A DNA stretch of 64,000 bases. It comes from Thiosulfatihalobacter marinus (GTDB lineage: Bacteria; Pseudomonadota; Alphaproteobacteria; Rhodobacterales; Rhodobacteraceae). The stretch covers positions 62,001 through 126,000 of the forward strand of contig NZ_JAECRZ010000009.1 in the NCBI RefSeq assembly GCF_016019955.1, given 5' to 3'. This document shows, piece by piece, positions 9,278-17,745 of the stretch (its first letter is position 1; each line of letters starts with the position of its first letter). A model generated the notes under the pieces. That model saw nothing but the letters and a program-made list of their open reading frames with translations, ran no database searches and had not been told where the DNA came from. The position numbers were made by a program, and so were the translations under genes.

Positions 9278-9308
9278 TTGCCCGGACCCCGTCATCGGGT
9301 CCGGGCAA
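9278..9308 (-). terminator. Hairpin terminator after the SDR gene
   Basis: A perfect 12-bp stem (TTGCCCGGACCC with GGGTCCGGGCAA) around a 7-base loop, starting 6 bases after the stop of the minus-strand SDR gene. There is no strong U-run on the minus strand, so termination may be partial. It separates the thiolase-SDR unit from the tetR-carboxylase operon. Confidence 0.65.
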
Positions 9309-9313
9309 ATGCC

Positions 9314-10144
9314 TTAGATCACGAAACCGCCACCGCAGATGACGTGCTGGCCTGAAATGAAGTTCGATTCCGGCGCACAGAACAGATAGACGGCACCGGC
9401 AGCTTCTTCCGGAGTGCCGACCCGGCCCAGCGGGATCATGCGCTCCATCTGGGACAGGAGATCGGGATTCACGCCGACCTTGATCTCTTTTTCTTCGACC
9501 TTGATCGTGCTGTCGCCATCCGCGCTGCCTTCGGTCAAGCGGGTGCGAATCGGGCCGAAGGCGACGGCGTTGACGTTGACCTTATAGCGGCCCCATTCCT
9601 TGGCCATCGTCCGGGTGACCCCTAGGATACCGGCCTTTGCGGCGGAATAGTTGATCTGGCCAGCATTGCCGCCGGTCCCTGCGATGGACGAGATGTTGAC
9701 CACCTTGCGGAACACCTCTTGCCCGGCGGCGGCCTCTTCCTTGGCCTTGGCGCTGATCACCGGCTGGGCAGCGCGCAGGATCTTGAAAGGTGCCGTCAGG
9801 TGGACGTCGATGATCGCCTGCCACTGTTCGTCGGACATCTTCTGAACGACGCTATCCCAAGTGTAGCCTGCGTTGTTCACGATGATGTCTAACCCGCCAA
9901 AGCTGTCCACGCCGGTCTTGATGAACCGTTCGGCAAAACCGTCTTCGGTGACGCTGCCGGCACAGACCACGGCCTCAGCTCCCATTGCGCGCACCGCCTC
10001 GGCGGTTTCATTGGCCGGATCCGCATCCAGATCGTTGATCACCAGCCGGGCCCCTTCCGAGGCCAGTTTGAGAGCGATTTCGCGGCCAATGCCCCGGCCC
10101 GAGCCCGAGACCAGCGCCACGCGCCCGTCGAGTTTTCCAGTCAT
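9314..10144 (-). CDS. SDR-family 3-hydroxyacyl-CoA/ketoreductase-like dehydrogenase
   Basis: A 276-residue short-chain dehydrogenase of the FabG/hydroxyacyl-CoA type. It has the cofactor motif SGSGRGIG (about 13-20), NNAG at about 90-93, catalytic Ser in NISSIAG, and the YSAAK Tyr-Lys pair, followed by a C-terminal GGGF. An Asp after the second strand (NDLDAD) favours NAD(H). An extended loop with many Lys/Glu residues near 200-220 may close over a CoA substrate. The start has GGGAGGAAT upstream. It is 24 bases downstream of an SCP2-type thiolase, so the pair likely oxidises a 3-hydroxyacyl-CoA and then cleaves the 3-ketoacyl-CoA. Confidence 0.85.
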   Translation of the reverse strand: MTGKLDGRVALVSGSGRGIGREIALKLASEGARLVINDLDADPANETAEAVRAMGAEAVVCAGSVTEDGFAERFIKTGVDSFGGLDIIVNNAGYTWDSVVQKMSDEQWQAIIDVHLTAPFKILRAAQPVISAKAKEEAAAGQEVFRKVVNISSIAGTGGNAGQINYSAAKAGILGVTRTMAKEWGRYKVNVNAVAFGPIRTRLTEGSADGDSTIKVEEKEIKVGVNPDLLSQMERMIPLGRVGTPEEAAGAVYLFCAPESNFISGQHVICGGGFVI

Positions 10145-10168
10145 ATTGATTCCTCCCGAAAGGCGCTA

Positions 10169-11353
10169 TCAGGCTTTTTCATAAAGCGTGGTGACGCAGG
10201 CCCCGCCGAGGCCCAGATTGTGCTGAAGCGCCAGACGTGCGCCATCAACCTGGCGCGCATCTGCCTGGCCGCGAAGCTGCTGAACGAGCTCGGTACATTG
10301 CGCTAGGCCGGTCGCCCCAAGCGGATGGCCTTTGGACAAAAGACCGCCCGACGGGTTGGTCACGTATTTTCCGCCGTAGGTGTTGTCGCCATCATCAACG
10401 AATTTCGCCGCTTCGCCGCGACCGCAAAGGCCAAGCGCCTCATAGGTGATAAGCTCGTTGTGGGCGAAACAGTCGTGCAGTTCGACCACATCCACGTCCT
10501 CGGGCCCGATGCCCGCGTCCTCGTAAACCTGATCGGCGGCGCGCTTGGCCATCGAAAAGCCGACCACTTCGCGCATGTCATGGGCTTCGAAAGTTTCCGG
10601 TCCGTCTGTTGTCATGGCCTGCGCCGCGATCCGAACGGAACTGTCCAATCCGTGCTTGTCGGCGAATTCCTTGGAACAAATGATCGCCGCCGCCGCGCCA
10701 CAGGTTGGCGGACAGGCCATGAGCTTGGTCATGACGCCGGGCCAGACGACCTGGGCGGCCATGACATCTTCCGCCGTCACCTCCTGCCGGAACAGGGCAA
10801 CCGGATTCTTCGCAGCATGTCGGCTGGCCTTGGCGCGGATCTTGGCGAAGGTCTCGACGGGTGTGCCGAACTCGTCCATATGCGCCTTGCCCGCACCGCC
10901 AAAGTACCGCAGTGCCAGCGGGATTTCGGAACGGCCAACCAGATCGTCGGTTTCACTGTCGAATGCCGCAAACGGGCTGACCCGGTCATGGAACATCGCA
11001 CCGATTGCGCCGGGCTGCATCTGTTCGAACCCAAGTGCCAGAGCACATTCGACCGCGCCGCTTTCAACTGCCTGCCTGGCCAGGAACAGGGCGGACGATC
11101 CGGTCGAGCAGTTGTTGTTCACATTCAGAACCGGGATGCCTGTCATTCCGACATGGTACAGGGCGCGCTGACCGCAGGTGCTGTCGCCATAGACATAGCC
11201 AACATAGGCCTGTTGGACTTTATCATAATCCAACCCCGCGTCTGCCAGAGCGGACCGGGTCGCAGCGGTCGCCATCACATCGTAGCTTTCGGATTTTCCC
11301 GGCTTCTGGAACGGGACCATCCCAACGCCTGCAACATAGGCTTTGTCTGTCAT
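10169..11353 (-). CDS. SCP2-type thiolase (lipid-transfer protein family)
   Basis: A 394-residue thiolase of the SCP-x/lipid-transfer branch. The nucleophilic Cys is in NNNCSTGSS, the His is in the NPSGGLLSKGHPLGATG stretch, and the second active-site Cys is in GGACVTT near the C-terminus. This branch commonly cleaves 3-ketoacyl-CoAs with branched or bulky chains, as in sterol side chains and pristanoyl-type chains. The ATG at 11353 follows GGGAGAG; an upstream TTG at 11368 is in frame but less likely. An operator copy sits about 56 bases upstream, placing the gene in the proposed regulon. The SDR behind it probably supplies its substrate. Confidence 0.85.
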   Translation of the reverse strand: MTDKAYVAGVGMVPFQKPGKSESYDVMATAATRSALADAGLDYDKVQQAYVGYVYGDSTCGQRALYHVGMTGIPVLNVNNNCSTGSSALFLARQAVESGAVECALALGFEQMQPGAIGAMFHDRVSPFAAFDSETDDLVGRSEIPLALRYFGGAGKAHMDEFGTPVETFAKIRAKASRHAAKNPVALFRQEVTAEDVMAAQVVWPGVMTKLMACPPTCGAAAAIICSKEFADKHGLDSSVRIAAQAMTTDGPETFEAHDMREVVGFSMAKRAADQVYEDAGIGPEDVDVVELHDCFAHNELITYEALGLCGRGEAAKFVDDGDNTYGGKYVTNPSGGLLSKGHPLGATGLAQCTELVQQLRGQADARQVDGARLALQHNLGLGGACVTTLYEKA

Positions 11354-11408
11354 TTCTCTCTCTCCCAAGTTCGGTCAGGCCACCCTAATCGGTCCGCCAG
11401 CCTATTTT

Positions 11409-11422
11409 CTACCATTTGTTAG
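11409..11422. promoter_or_regulatory. TetR operator copy 2 (one mismatch)
   Basis: CTACCATTTGTTAG matches the CTAACANNTGTTAG motif at all but one constrained position. It lies in the divergent space between the thiolase gene (minus) and the PaaY-like gene (plus), on the thiolase side. Read on the minus strand a TAGAAA -10-like element overlaps it. Confidence 0.7.
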
Positions 11423-11478
11423 ATTTTAAATCCCAACCTTGGGAAGTGTCAATATCGCCAAGCTGTGACGTAGGGAGC

Positions 11479-11507
11479 TTGCGCTATTTTCTAACTTGTG
11501 TTTGTTT
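11479..11507 (+). promoter_or_regulatory. Promoter of the PaaY-like gene with weak operator copy 3
   Basis: TTGCGC (11479-11484), a 17-bp spacer and TTGTTT (11502-11507) form a promoter with the same layout as those at 18603 and 36602. The palindrome-like CTAACTTGTGTTTG occupies 11491-11504, with two mismatches to the motif. The leading TATTTTCTAAC stretch is identical to that before the dehydrogenase at 18671. Confidence 0.5.
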
Positions 11508-11606
11508 TCGGGCCACACGCCCTGATCGGCGGCACAATTGAGGGATTCTGGTCCCGGCGCAACCGCTGACAAGCGTTTAGCACTCAGCTTACGAAAGGTG
11601 GTCGGA

Positions 11607-12218
11607 ATGGCATACTGTTATGAGTTCAAGGGTTTTATACCCGTCGTGCCCGAGGATACATATGTCCACCCCCAGGCCGTTCTGATCGGAAATGTCATCT
11701 TGGGTCATGGATGCTACATCGGCCCCGGAGCAAGCTTGCGGGGCGATTTCGGCAGGATCGTGATCGGGGATGGAGCCAATGTTCAGGACAATTGCATCAT
11801 CCATTCCTTTCCCGGCCGCGACGCCGTGGTGGAAAGCGACGGCCACATCGGCCATGGCGCGATCCTGCACGGTTGCACAGTGGGCCGGAACGCTCTGGTC
11901 GGAATGAATTCCGTCATTATGGATGGTGTAGAGCTTGGGGCGGAATCGATTGTCGGCGCGCAGGCGTTTGTGCGTGGCGAAACCGTGATTCCGCCGCGTT
12001 CGATGGTGGTGGGATCGCCGGCAAAGGTGATCCGCGAGGTCAGCGAGAAAGAAATCGCGTGGAAAACGCGCGGCACCGCGGAATACCAGCAACTTGCGCG
12101 CGACTGTCTGGCCGGATTGACGCCGGTCGAGCCGCTGAAGGCGGTCGAGGCAAACCGGCCCGGCATGGCGGCCTCTGACGTCGTCTCCATTCAGGAGGCG
12201 CGGCGGACATCGTCCTGA
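11607..12218 (+). CDS. PaaY-type hexapeptide-repeat thioesterase / gamma-carbonic-anhydrase-like
   Basis: A 203-residue left-handed beta-helix protein with hexapeptide repeats through about residue 150 ([40 protein letters not shown]). The metal-binding His residues are in IIHSF and GHIGHG. The opening [17 protein letters not shown] and the tail [12 protein letters not shown] match PaaY more closely than other gamma-class carbonic anhydrases. PaaY is a thioesterase that removes dead-end CoA esters in phenylacetate catabolism. The start at 11607 follows AAGGTGG. It stands alone between two minus-strand operons rather than in a paa cluster, so here it may rescue CoA from stalled intermediates of the surrounding pathway. 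Confidence 0.85.
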   Translation: MAYCYEFKGFIPVVPEDTYVHPQAVLIGNVILGHGCYIGPGASLRGDFGRIVIGDGANVQDNCIIHSFPGRDAVVESDGHIGHGAILHGCTVGRNALVGMNSVIMDGVELGAESIVGAQAFVRGETVIPPRSMVVGSPAKVIREVSEKEIAWKTRGTAEYQQLARDCLAGLTPVEPLKAVEANRPGMAASDVVSIQEARRTSS

Positions 12219-12246
12219 CCGGTCCGGGAACCGGACCGGTCAGGAC
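12212..12246. terminator. Perfect 16-bp hairpin between convergent genes
   Basis: A flawless 16-bp stem with a 3-base GAA loop. The stop codon of the PaaY-like gene (12216-12218) lies inside its left arm. It separates this gene from the converging carboxyltransferase gene ending at 12330 and could act in both directions. No clear T-run follows on either side. Confidence 0.65.
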
Positions 12247-12329
12247 TACTTCAGATTCCGAAAGCACCAGATGGAAGCGCCTTGACGCGGAACGGCACTC
12301 CCCGACCCGGTGTGCCGTCCCTCAAGCCT

Positions 12330-13937
12330 TTACAGACGGAAGATCCCGTAGTGCGGATCGTCGATCGGTGCATTGAGCGAGGCAGAAATCGACATGCCAA
12401 GCGCGTTGCGTGTGTCCGCCGGATCGAGGATGCCGTCGTCCCACAATTCCGAGGTCGAGGTATAAGCCTCGACATCGCGCTTGTATTTTTCCAGCACCGG
12501 TTCGCGGATCGCGGCGATTTCTTCTTCGGTCAGCTCTTTGCCTTCGCGCTGAAGCTGCCGAATCTTGACGTCCGCCATGGTATTTGCGGCCTGATCCGCC
12601 CCCATCACGCCGATCTCGGCCTGGGGCCACATGAACAGCGTGCGCGCGTCCCAGGCCCGTCCGCACATCCCGTAGTTGCCGGCCCCGTAAGACGCATTGG
12701 CGATCACGGTAAACTTCGGCACGACCGAGCCGCCCTGCGCCATCAGCATCTTGGCGCCATCCTTGGCGATGCCTCGTTCTTCGTATTCGCGGCCCACCAT
12801 ATAGCCGGTGATGTTCTGGAAAAAGACCAGAGGCGTGCGGTTCTGGTTGCACAACTGCATGAAATGCGCTGCCTTGAGCGAACTGTCGTTGAACAGCACC
12901 CCGTTGTTGGCAAGGATGCCGACCTTGTAACCCCAGATATGGGCAAAGCCGCAAACCATCGTGGTGCCATAGTCGGGCTGGTATTCGTGAAAGCGCGAGC
13001 CATCGACGATCCGCGCCAGAACCTCGCGCATATCAAACTGGGTTTTCCGGTCCTTGGGGATGATCCCATAAAGCTCCTTGGGGTCGTAGTATGGCTCTTC
13101 AAAAGCGGCGGTTTCGATGATCGTTTTCGGGGTGCGCATCCATTGGCTGACAATCTCGCGCGCCAGTGAAAAGGCGTGTTGTTCGGTCGCGGCGCGATAG
13201 TCGCCGGTGCCCGATACCGAGGTGTGCATGACCGCGCCGCCAAGCTCCTGAACACCGACCTCTTCGCCGGTAGCCGCCTTGACCAGCGGGGGACCGCCAA
13301 GGAAAATCGCGCCTGTGCCTTCGATGATGATGTTGTAGTCGCTCAGCGTCGGCACATAGGCACCGCCAGCCGTGCAGTGTCCGCCGACCACGGCAATCTG
13401 CGGGATATTGGCCTGGCTCAGCTTGACCTGGTTGCGGAACACCCGCCCGCCCAGATACCGGTCGGGAAACACCCCGTGCTGCAGCGGCAGGAAACCGCCC
13501 GCGCTGTCGCAGATATGGATGACCGGCAGACGGTTTTCCAGCGCGACATCCAGAAGACGCACGACCTTTTTCACGGTATGCGGATACCAGGCACCGCCCT
13601 TGACGCTGGCATCATTGGCATGAATGGCGACCTCGCGGCCTTGCACGATGCCGATCCCCGTAACCACGCCTGCGCCGGGCACCACCCCGTCATATTCACG
13701 ACAGGCCGCCAGGGTTGAAAATTCCAAAAACGGAGTGCCGGGGTCCAGCAGCAGTTTCAACCGCTCGCGCACGCCCAGTTTGTTCTGGCGGGCGAGGCGG
13801 TCGATATCGCGTTGCGGACGTTCGAAACGCGCCGCGTGCTGGCGAGCGTGGAATTCCTTCAGCCGTTCAGACATGGCGGCGAAATTTGCCTTGTAGTCGG
13901 CGGCATTGGTGTCGATCTGACTTTCAATTCTGCGCAT
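12330..13937 (-). CDS. Acyl-CoA carboxylase beta subunit, geranyl/methylcrotonyl-CoA type
   Basis: A 535-residue carboxyltransferase: HCTAGGAYVPT in the N-half, NASYGAGNYGMCGRAWDART in the C-half, ending YGIFRL. Distinctive wording such as HANDASVKGG and SQANIPQIAVVGG recalls AtuC, the beta subunit of geranyl-CoA carboxylase. The neighbouring AtuA-family gene supports an acyclic-terpene-like role, but the substrate remains inference. The start at 13937 follows GGAGGAGG and lies 2 bases after the carrier-protein stop. It is the last gene of the 18.5-12.3 kb minus-strand operon, and its biotin partners are encoded separately by the two upstream genes. Confidence 0.87.
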   Translation of the reverse strand: MRRIESQIDTNAADYKANFAAMSERLKEFHARQHAARFERPQRDIDRLARQNKLGVRERLKLLLDPGTPFLEFSTLAACREYDGVVPGAGVVTGIGIVQGREVAIHANDASVKGGAWYPHTVKKVVRLLDVALENRLPVIHICDSAGGFLPLQHGVFPDRYLGGRVFRNQVKLSQANIPQIAVVGGHCTAGGAYVPTLSDYNIIIEGTGAIFLGGPPLVKAATGEEVGVQELGGAVMHTSVSGTGDYRAATEQHAFSLAREIVSQWMRTPKTIIETAAFEEPYYDPKELYGIIPKDRKTQFDMREVLARIVDGSRFHEYQPDYGTTMVCGFAHIWGYKVGILANNGVLFNDSSLKAAHFMQLCNQNRTPLVFFQNITGYMVGREYEERGIAKDGAKMLMAQGGSVVPKFTVIANASYGAGNYGMCGRAWDARTLFMWPQAEIGVMGADQAANTMADVKIRQLQREGKELTEEEIAAIREPVLEKYKRDVEAYTSTSELWDDGILDPADTRNALGMSISASLNAPIDDPHYGIFRL

Positions 13938-13939
13938 GG

Positions 13940-14443
13940 TCACTCCTCCTCCGGAGCCAATTGGGCCAGGATGTCTTTCAGACCAAAACTGTCGCCTTCG
14001 GCGAATGGCATTTCGGCAACGACCCCGTCGCGCGGCGCCGTCAGTGTGGTTTCCAACTTCATGCTTTCGATCACCAGAAGTGGCTGGCCTTCTTCAACCG
14101 CATCGCCGGGTTTAACCGCAACTGACACCACGACACCCGGCATGGGCGCCACCAATCGGTCGTCGCTCGCGCCACCGTCGCTTCCGGCCAGGCGTTCGGC
14201 GGGATCAACCCGCCCGACTTCGTAGGTTCGCCCGTCCATGTGCACAAAAGTTGCTTCCGGCCCCACGGCCAGTCGCAATTCGCGCACAACACCCTTGGCC
14301 CGCAGCTTGTAACCGCCCGGCAGACCCGTCGGATCCAATTGGCAGGCAACAGCGCCAGTGGGGGTGTTGAGCACGAACCGGCTGCCATCATGACCCAGCC
14401 AGCAATCAGTCTCTTCTCCGTCGATCTGAAAAATCCGTTGCAT
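13940..14443 (-). CDS. Separate biotin carboxyl carrier protein
   Basis: A 167-residue protein whose C-terminal half is a biotinyl domain with the acceptor ESMKLE, Lys at about residue 129, and the usual MPGVVVSV entry near residue 100. The N-terminal 90 residues resemble the BT-type linker (FVHMDGRTYEV) that in most methylcrotonyl-type carboxylases is fused behind the biotin carboxylase domain. Here it is a separate gene whose ATG overlaps the biotin carboxylase stop (ATGA), so the normally single alpha subunit is split in two. The other two carboxylases in this window keep the fused form. Confidence 0.88.
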   Translation of the reverse strand: MQRIFQIDGEETDCWLGHDGSRFVLNTPTGAVACQLDPTGLPGGYKLRAKGVVRELRLAVGPEATFVHMDGRTYEVGRVDPAERLAGSDGGASDDRLVAPMPGVVVSVAVKPGDAVEEGQPLLVIESMKLETTLTAPRDGVVAEMPFAEGDSFGLKDILAQLAPEEE

Positions 14444-15912
14444 CAGTTTCTCCACCCACCCATCTTGCGGTACATTTCCGGTATCTGCATTACGTCACTC
14501 ACCAGGCGCTCGTCCGATAGGGCCGCCGCCGCTATCAGCAAGTCAGAGACATCTTCGCCCGGCGCGGTTAGCGTTTCGGATTGTTCAGCCAGGAAGCCAG
14601 TTGAAACGTCACCAGAGGCGAAATCCGGATGTGCAAGGATTGCATCCAGGTAACCGGTGTTGGTCGTTACCCCGAGAATCACATAGCTTTGCACCGCGCT
14701 CCGGGCACGGGCGATGGCCTGCGCGCGATCCGGGCCATGCACGATCAGCTTGGACAACATCGGGTCGAAGTCGGTCGTTACCTTGCCGCCATCCAGAATG
14801 CCGCTGTCTACGCGGATCCCCTCGCCCTGGGGTTCGTCCAGCAGCAGGATATTGCCGATCGCGGGGCGAAAATCGGCGGTCGCATCCTCGGCACAGATGC
14901 GCAGTTCGATCGAGTGTCCGGTTTGGGGAATATCCGCCTGCACGGCGCTCAGCCCGTCGCCCGCCGCGACACGCAGCTGCTCGGCAACCAGATCAAAGCC
15001 GGTTACCATCTCGGTCACCGGATGTTCGACCTGAAGGCGGGTGTTCATTTCCAGGAAATAAAAGGCCCCATCCTGTGCATAGATGAATTCGACAGTCCCT
15101 GCCCCGCGGTATTTGACGGCGCGGGCAATTCCGGCAGCGGTCTCGCAGATCTCATCCCGTTGCTCGGGGGTCAGCGCCGGTGACGGCGTTTCCTCGATAA
15201 TCTTCTGGAACCGGCGCTGGATCGAACATTCACGTTCCCAGAAATGGACCACGTTGCCCTGTCCGTCGCCCATCACCTGCACCTCGATATGGCGCGGGCG
15301 TTCGATATAGCGTTCGACGAAAAGCCGCCCGTCGCCGAAATATCGTTCGCCTTCGCGGCGCGCGGTTTCGATTTCGGTCTCCAGCGTGCTGTCCTCGCGT
15401 ACGACGCGCATGCCCTTGCCGCCACCGCCGGCCGAGGGCTTGATGAGCAGCGGATAGCCAACGGCGCGGGCGCGTTCGACAAAGCTCGCCGGATCATCAT
15501 CCTCGATGGCCGAGGGGGCGACGGGAAACCCGCGTTCCTCGACGAAGGCGCGGGCGCGGACCTTGTCCCCCATCAGGTCGATGACCTCGGACGTCGGGCC
15601 GACAAAGGTCACTCCGGCTTTTTCCAGCGCCGCGACAAAACCGGCATTCTCTGACAGAAAGCCATAGCCGGGATGAACCGCGTCCGCGCCGATCCCTTTG
15701 GCGGCTTCGACGATCTGAGGAATATCGAGATAGGCGGCCACGGGCGTCGGGCCGTCGATCATCACGACCTCATCTGCGATCAGATGCGCCGGCCCCTCTT
15801 GCTCGGCGACATGACGCAACACGGCAGTCGCAAGCCCGCGGGCCTTAGCGGTGCGCAACACGCGCGCCGCGATCTCGCCCCGATTGGCGACCAGGAGTTT
15901 CGAAATGGTCAT
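14443..15912 (-). CDS. Biotin carboxylase subunit without biotinyl domain
   Basis: A 489-residue ATP-grasp biotin carboxylase. Motifs: LVANRGEIAARV at the N-terminus, HPGYGFLSENAGF, ATP loop SAGGGGKGMR, and FLEMNTRLQVEHPVTEMVTG. It stops after the biotin carboxylase C-domain plus about 35 residues and has no AMKM/SMKL site; that is supplied by the next gene through an ATGA overlap. It transfers bicarbonate-derived carboxylate to the carrier's biotin, for use by the carboxyltransferase at 12330-13937. It starts 12 bases downstream of the AtuA-family gene. Confidence 0.9.
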   Translation of the reverse strand: MTISKLLVANRGEIAARVLRTAKARGLATAVLRHVAEQEGPAHLIADEVVMIDGPTPVAAYLDIPQIVEAAKGIGADAVHPGYGFLSENAGFVAALEKAGVTFVGPTSEVIDLMGDKVRARAFVEERGFPVAPSAIEDDDPASFVERARAVGYPLLIKPSAGGGGKGMRVVREDSTLETEIETARREGERYFGDGRLFVERYIERPRHIEVQVMGDGQGNVVHFWERECSIQRRFQKIIEETPSPALTPEQRDEICETAAGIARAVKYRGAGTVEFIYAQDGAFYFLEMNTRLQVEHPVTEMVTGFDLVAEQLRVAAGDGLSAVQADIPQTGHSIELRICAEDATADFRPAIGNILLLDEPQGEGIRVDSGILDGGKVTTDFDPMLSKLIVHGPDRAQAIARARSAVQSYVILGVTTNTGYLDAILAHPDFASGDVSTGFLAEQSETLTAPGEDVSDLLIAAAALSDERLVSDVMQIPEMYRKMGGWRN

Positions 15913-15924
15913 GGTGTCGTCCTC

Positions 15925-17724
15925 TTAGTTCCGGGCCGCGGCATTCAGTCCGTCACGTGCGGCCAGATCGGCTGGCACGGGAATTTCGATATCAAGCAGC
16001 ATCTGCGCGAACCCTTTGCCCTGCGGGTCTATGCGGACCGAGGCGATGCCGCCACCGCCAAGCGATTCATGCAACAGGAAATTCAGCGAATGGCTTCCAG
16101 GCAAGTCGAACCGTTCTACCCTGCCGTCGCAGACATGGGCGAAATAGTCCTTCACCACCTCTTCGCTGAGAGCCGAGCGGATATATGGTAGGTAGTCCGG
16201 CTTGCGCGCGAGGATGCCGATATTGGCGATGTCCCCCTTGTCGCCCGAGCGGCCCCAGGCCAAATCGACGAGGCGGACCTTGACAACGTCCGGACCGGGC
16301 TCGCGGCTATCTGCGGGCGGTGCGGCAGGCGGATCAAGGTGGACTGGCGTAGTGGCCACGCTCACGGGCACATCCTTGCCGTCGACCTCGACCGCGACGG
16401 GGGTTTCGGCCTTGCTCTGAAGGAAGGAAAATAGACGGACCACCGGCTGCACCTTTGGCCGTCCGGCGAAGAACCCGGTCAGACCCTGCGCGGTCGAAAT
16501 CGCCATCGGTGCGATTTCGCCGGCAAAGATGTTCAGCGCGGCGCGATCGTCATGGACCGCGCCGATCTTGAGCACCACCTCGCGGGTCCGGGCGCGCGCA
16601 TTTGCGCCGTAGGCCGCCTCGGCCCCCAGCACCTCGACGCTGACCTGCCGGAAATCTCCCATGTTGCGGTCGCGGAAAATCCGGCGACAGCGGGTCAGGA
16701 TCGCCTCGGCCACACGTTCGGCCTTGGCGGGTGCGTCAATCGCGGCCAGTGTCAGGGTAGAGACCGCGCGCCAGCCATCGGCATGGGTCGCCGACACCTT
16801 GTAGCTGTCGGTGCGCCCAAGCCCCCTGCCGCCCTTGACCAGCACCCGGTCGGGTCCGACCTGTTCCAGGGTGACCCCGGACCAGTCGCAGATCACGTCG
16901 GGCAACAGGTAGGCGCGCGGGTCCCCGATTTCATAGAGCATCTGCTCTCCGACTGACCCGGGCACGACCAGCCCGCCGGTGTCAGGCGTCTTGGTCATGA
17001 TGAAACTGCCGTCTTCGGACACCTCGACGATGGGCATGCCCATATTGTCCCAACCCGGCACGTCCTGCCAGTCGGTGAAGTTGCCGCCGGTTCCCTGGGG
17101 GCCGCATTCGATCAGGTGGCCGGCCAGCGATCCCTGGCTGAGCTTGTCCCAGTCATCGTCGCCCCAACCGTATTCATGCATCAGGGGACCAAGCGCGACC
17201 GCGCTGTCGGCGCAGCGTCCGGTGATCACGATGTCGGCCCCGGCATCCAGCGCGGCAGCGATGGGGCGGGCACCCAGATAGGCATTCATGCTCCAGATAT
17301 CATCTGGAAATGCGACACCCGAGAACATTTCCGTCTGACCGTTTTTGCGAATTTCATCGGCCCTGGGCAACAGGTCATCGCCTAGCACGACTCCGACGGA
17401 CAGATCGATCCCGGCCTGGGCGGCGGCTTTGGCAAGCGCATCGCTGCAGCCACGCGGGTTCACGCCCCCTGCATTGGCAACGACCTTGATCCCTTTTGCC
17501 TTGATATCCGACAACCAGGGTGCCAGCGCCTTGACGAAGTCCGGCGCATAGCCCGACTCGGGCGCTTTGGCGCGGGCCCGCGCCATCAGCGACATTGTCA
17601 CCTCTGCCAGATAGTCAAACACCAGATAGTCGATCTCGCCCTTTGAGACCAGTTGACCGATCGCTTCCGGCGTATCGCCCCAGAAACCCGACGCGCATCC
17701 GATGCGCAGCTTTCGTTCCGACAT
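15925..17724 (-). CDS. AtuA-family acyclic terpene utilisation protein
   Basis: A 599-residue protein of the DUF1446/AtuA family. The N-terminal domain (to about 440) opens with RIGCASGFWGDTPEA and contains the conserved Asp/Glu-rich DYLAEVTMSLMARA. A C-terminal ferredoxin-like domain starts near residue 475 and holds WGRSGDKGDIANIGI. AtuA is encoded in the citronellol/geraniol operon of pseudomonads; its reaction is not established. Its position here between a crotonase and a geranyl/methylcrotonyl-type carboxylase repeats that context. A strong GGGAGGAGAGG ribosome site precedes the ATG at 17724. It is the best single pointer that this operon deals with isoprenoid-like acids. Confidence 0.85.
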   Translation of the reverse strand: MSERKLRIGCASGFWGDTPEAIGQLVSKGEIDYLVFDYLAEVTMSLMARARAKAPESGYAPDFVKALAPWLSDIKAKGIKVVANAGGVNPRGCSDALAKAAAQAGIDLSVGVVLGDDLLPRADEIRKNGQTEMFSGVAFPDDIWSMNAYLGARPIAAALDAGADIVITGRCADSAVALGPLMHEYGWGDDDWDKLSQGSLAGHLIECGPQGTGGNFTDWQDVPGWDNMGMPIVEVSEDGSFIMTKTPDTGGLVVPGSVGEQMLYEIGDPRAYLLPDVICDWSGVTLEQVGPDRVLVKGGRGLGRTDSYKVSATHADGWRAVSTLTLAAIDAPAKAERVAEAILTRCRRIFRDRNMGDFRQVSVEVLGAEAAYGANARARTREVVLKIGAVHDDRAALNIFAGEIAPMAISTAQGLTGFFAGRPKVQPVVRLFSFLQSKAETPVAVEVDGKDVPVSVATTPVHLDPPAAPPADSREPGPDVVKVRLVDLAWGRSGDKGDIANIGILARKPDYLPYIRSALSEEVVKDYFAHVCDGRVERFDLPGSHSLNFLLHESLGGGGIASVRIDPQGKGFAQMLLDIEIPVPADLAARDGLNAAARN

Positions 17725-17745
17725 ATTCCTCTCCTCCCCGTTTGA

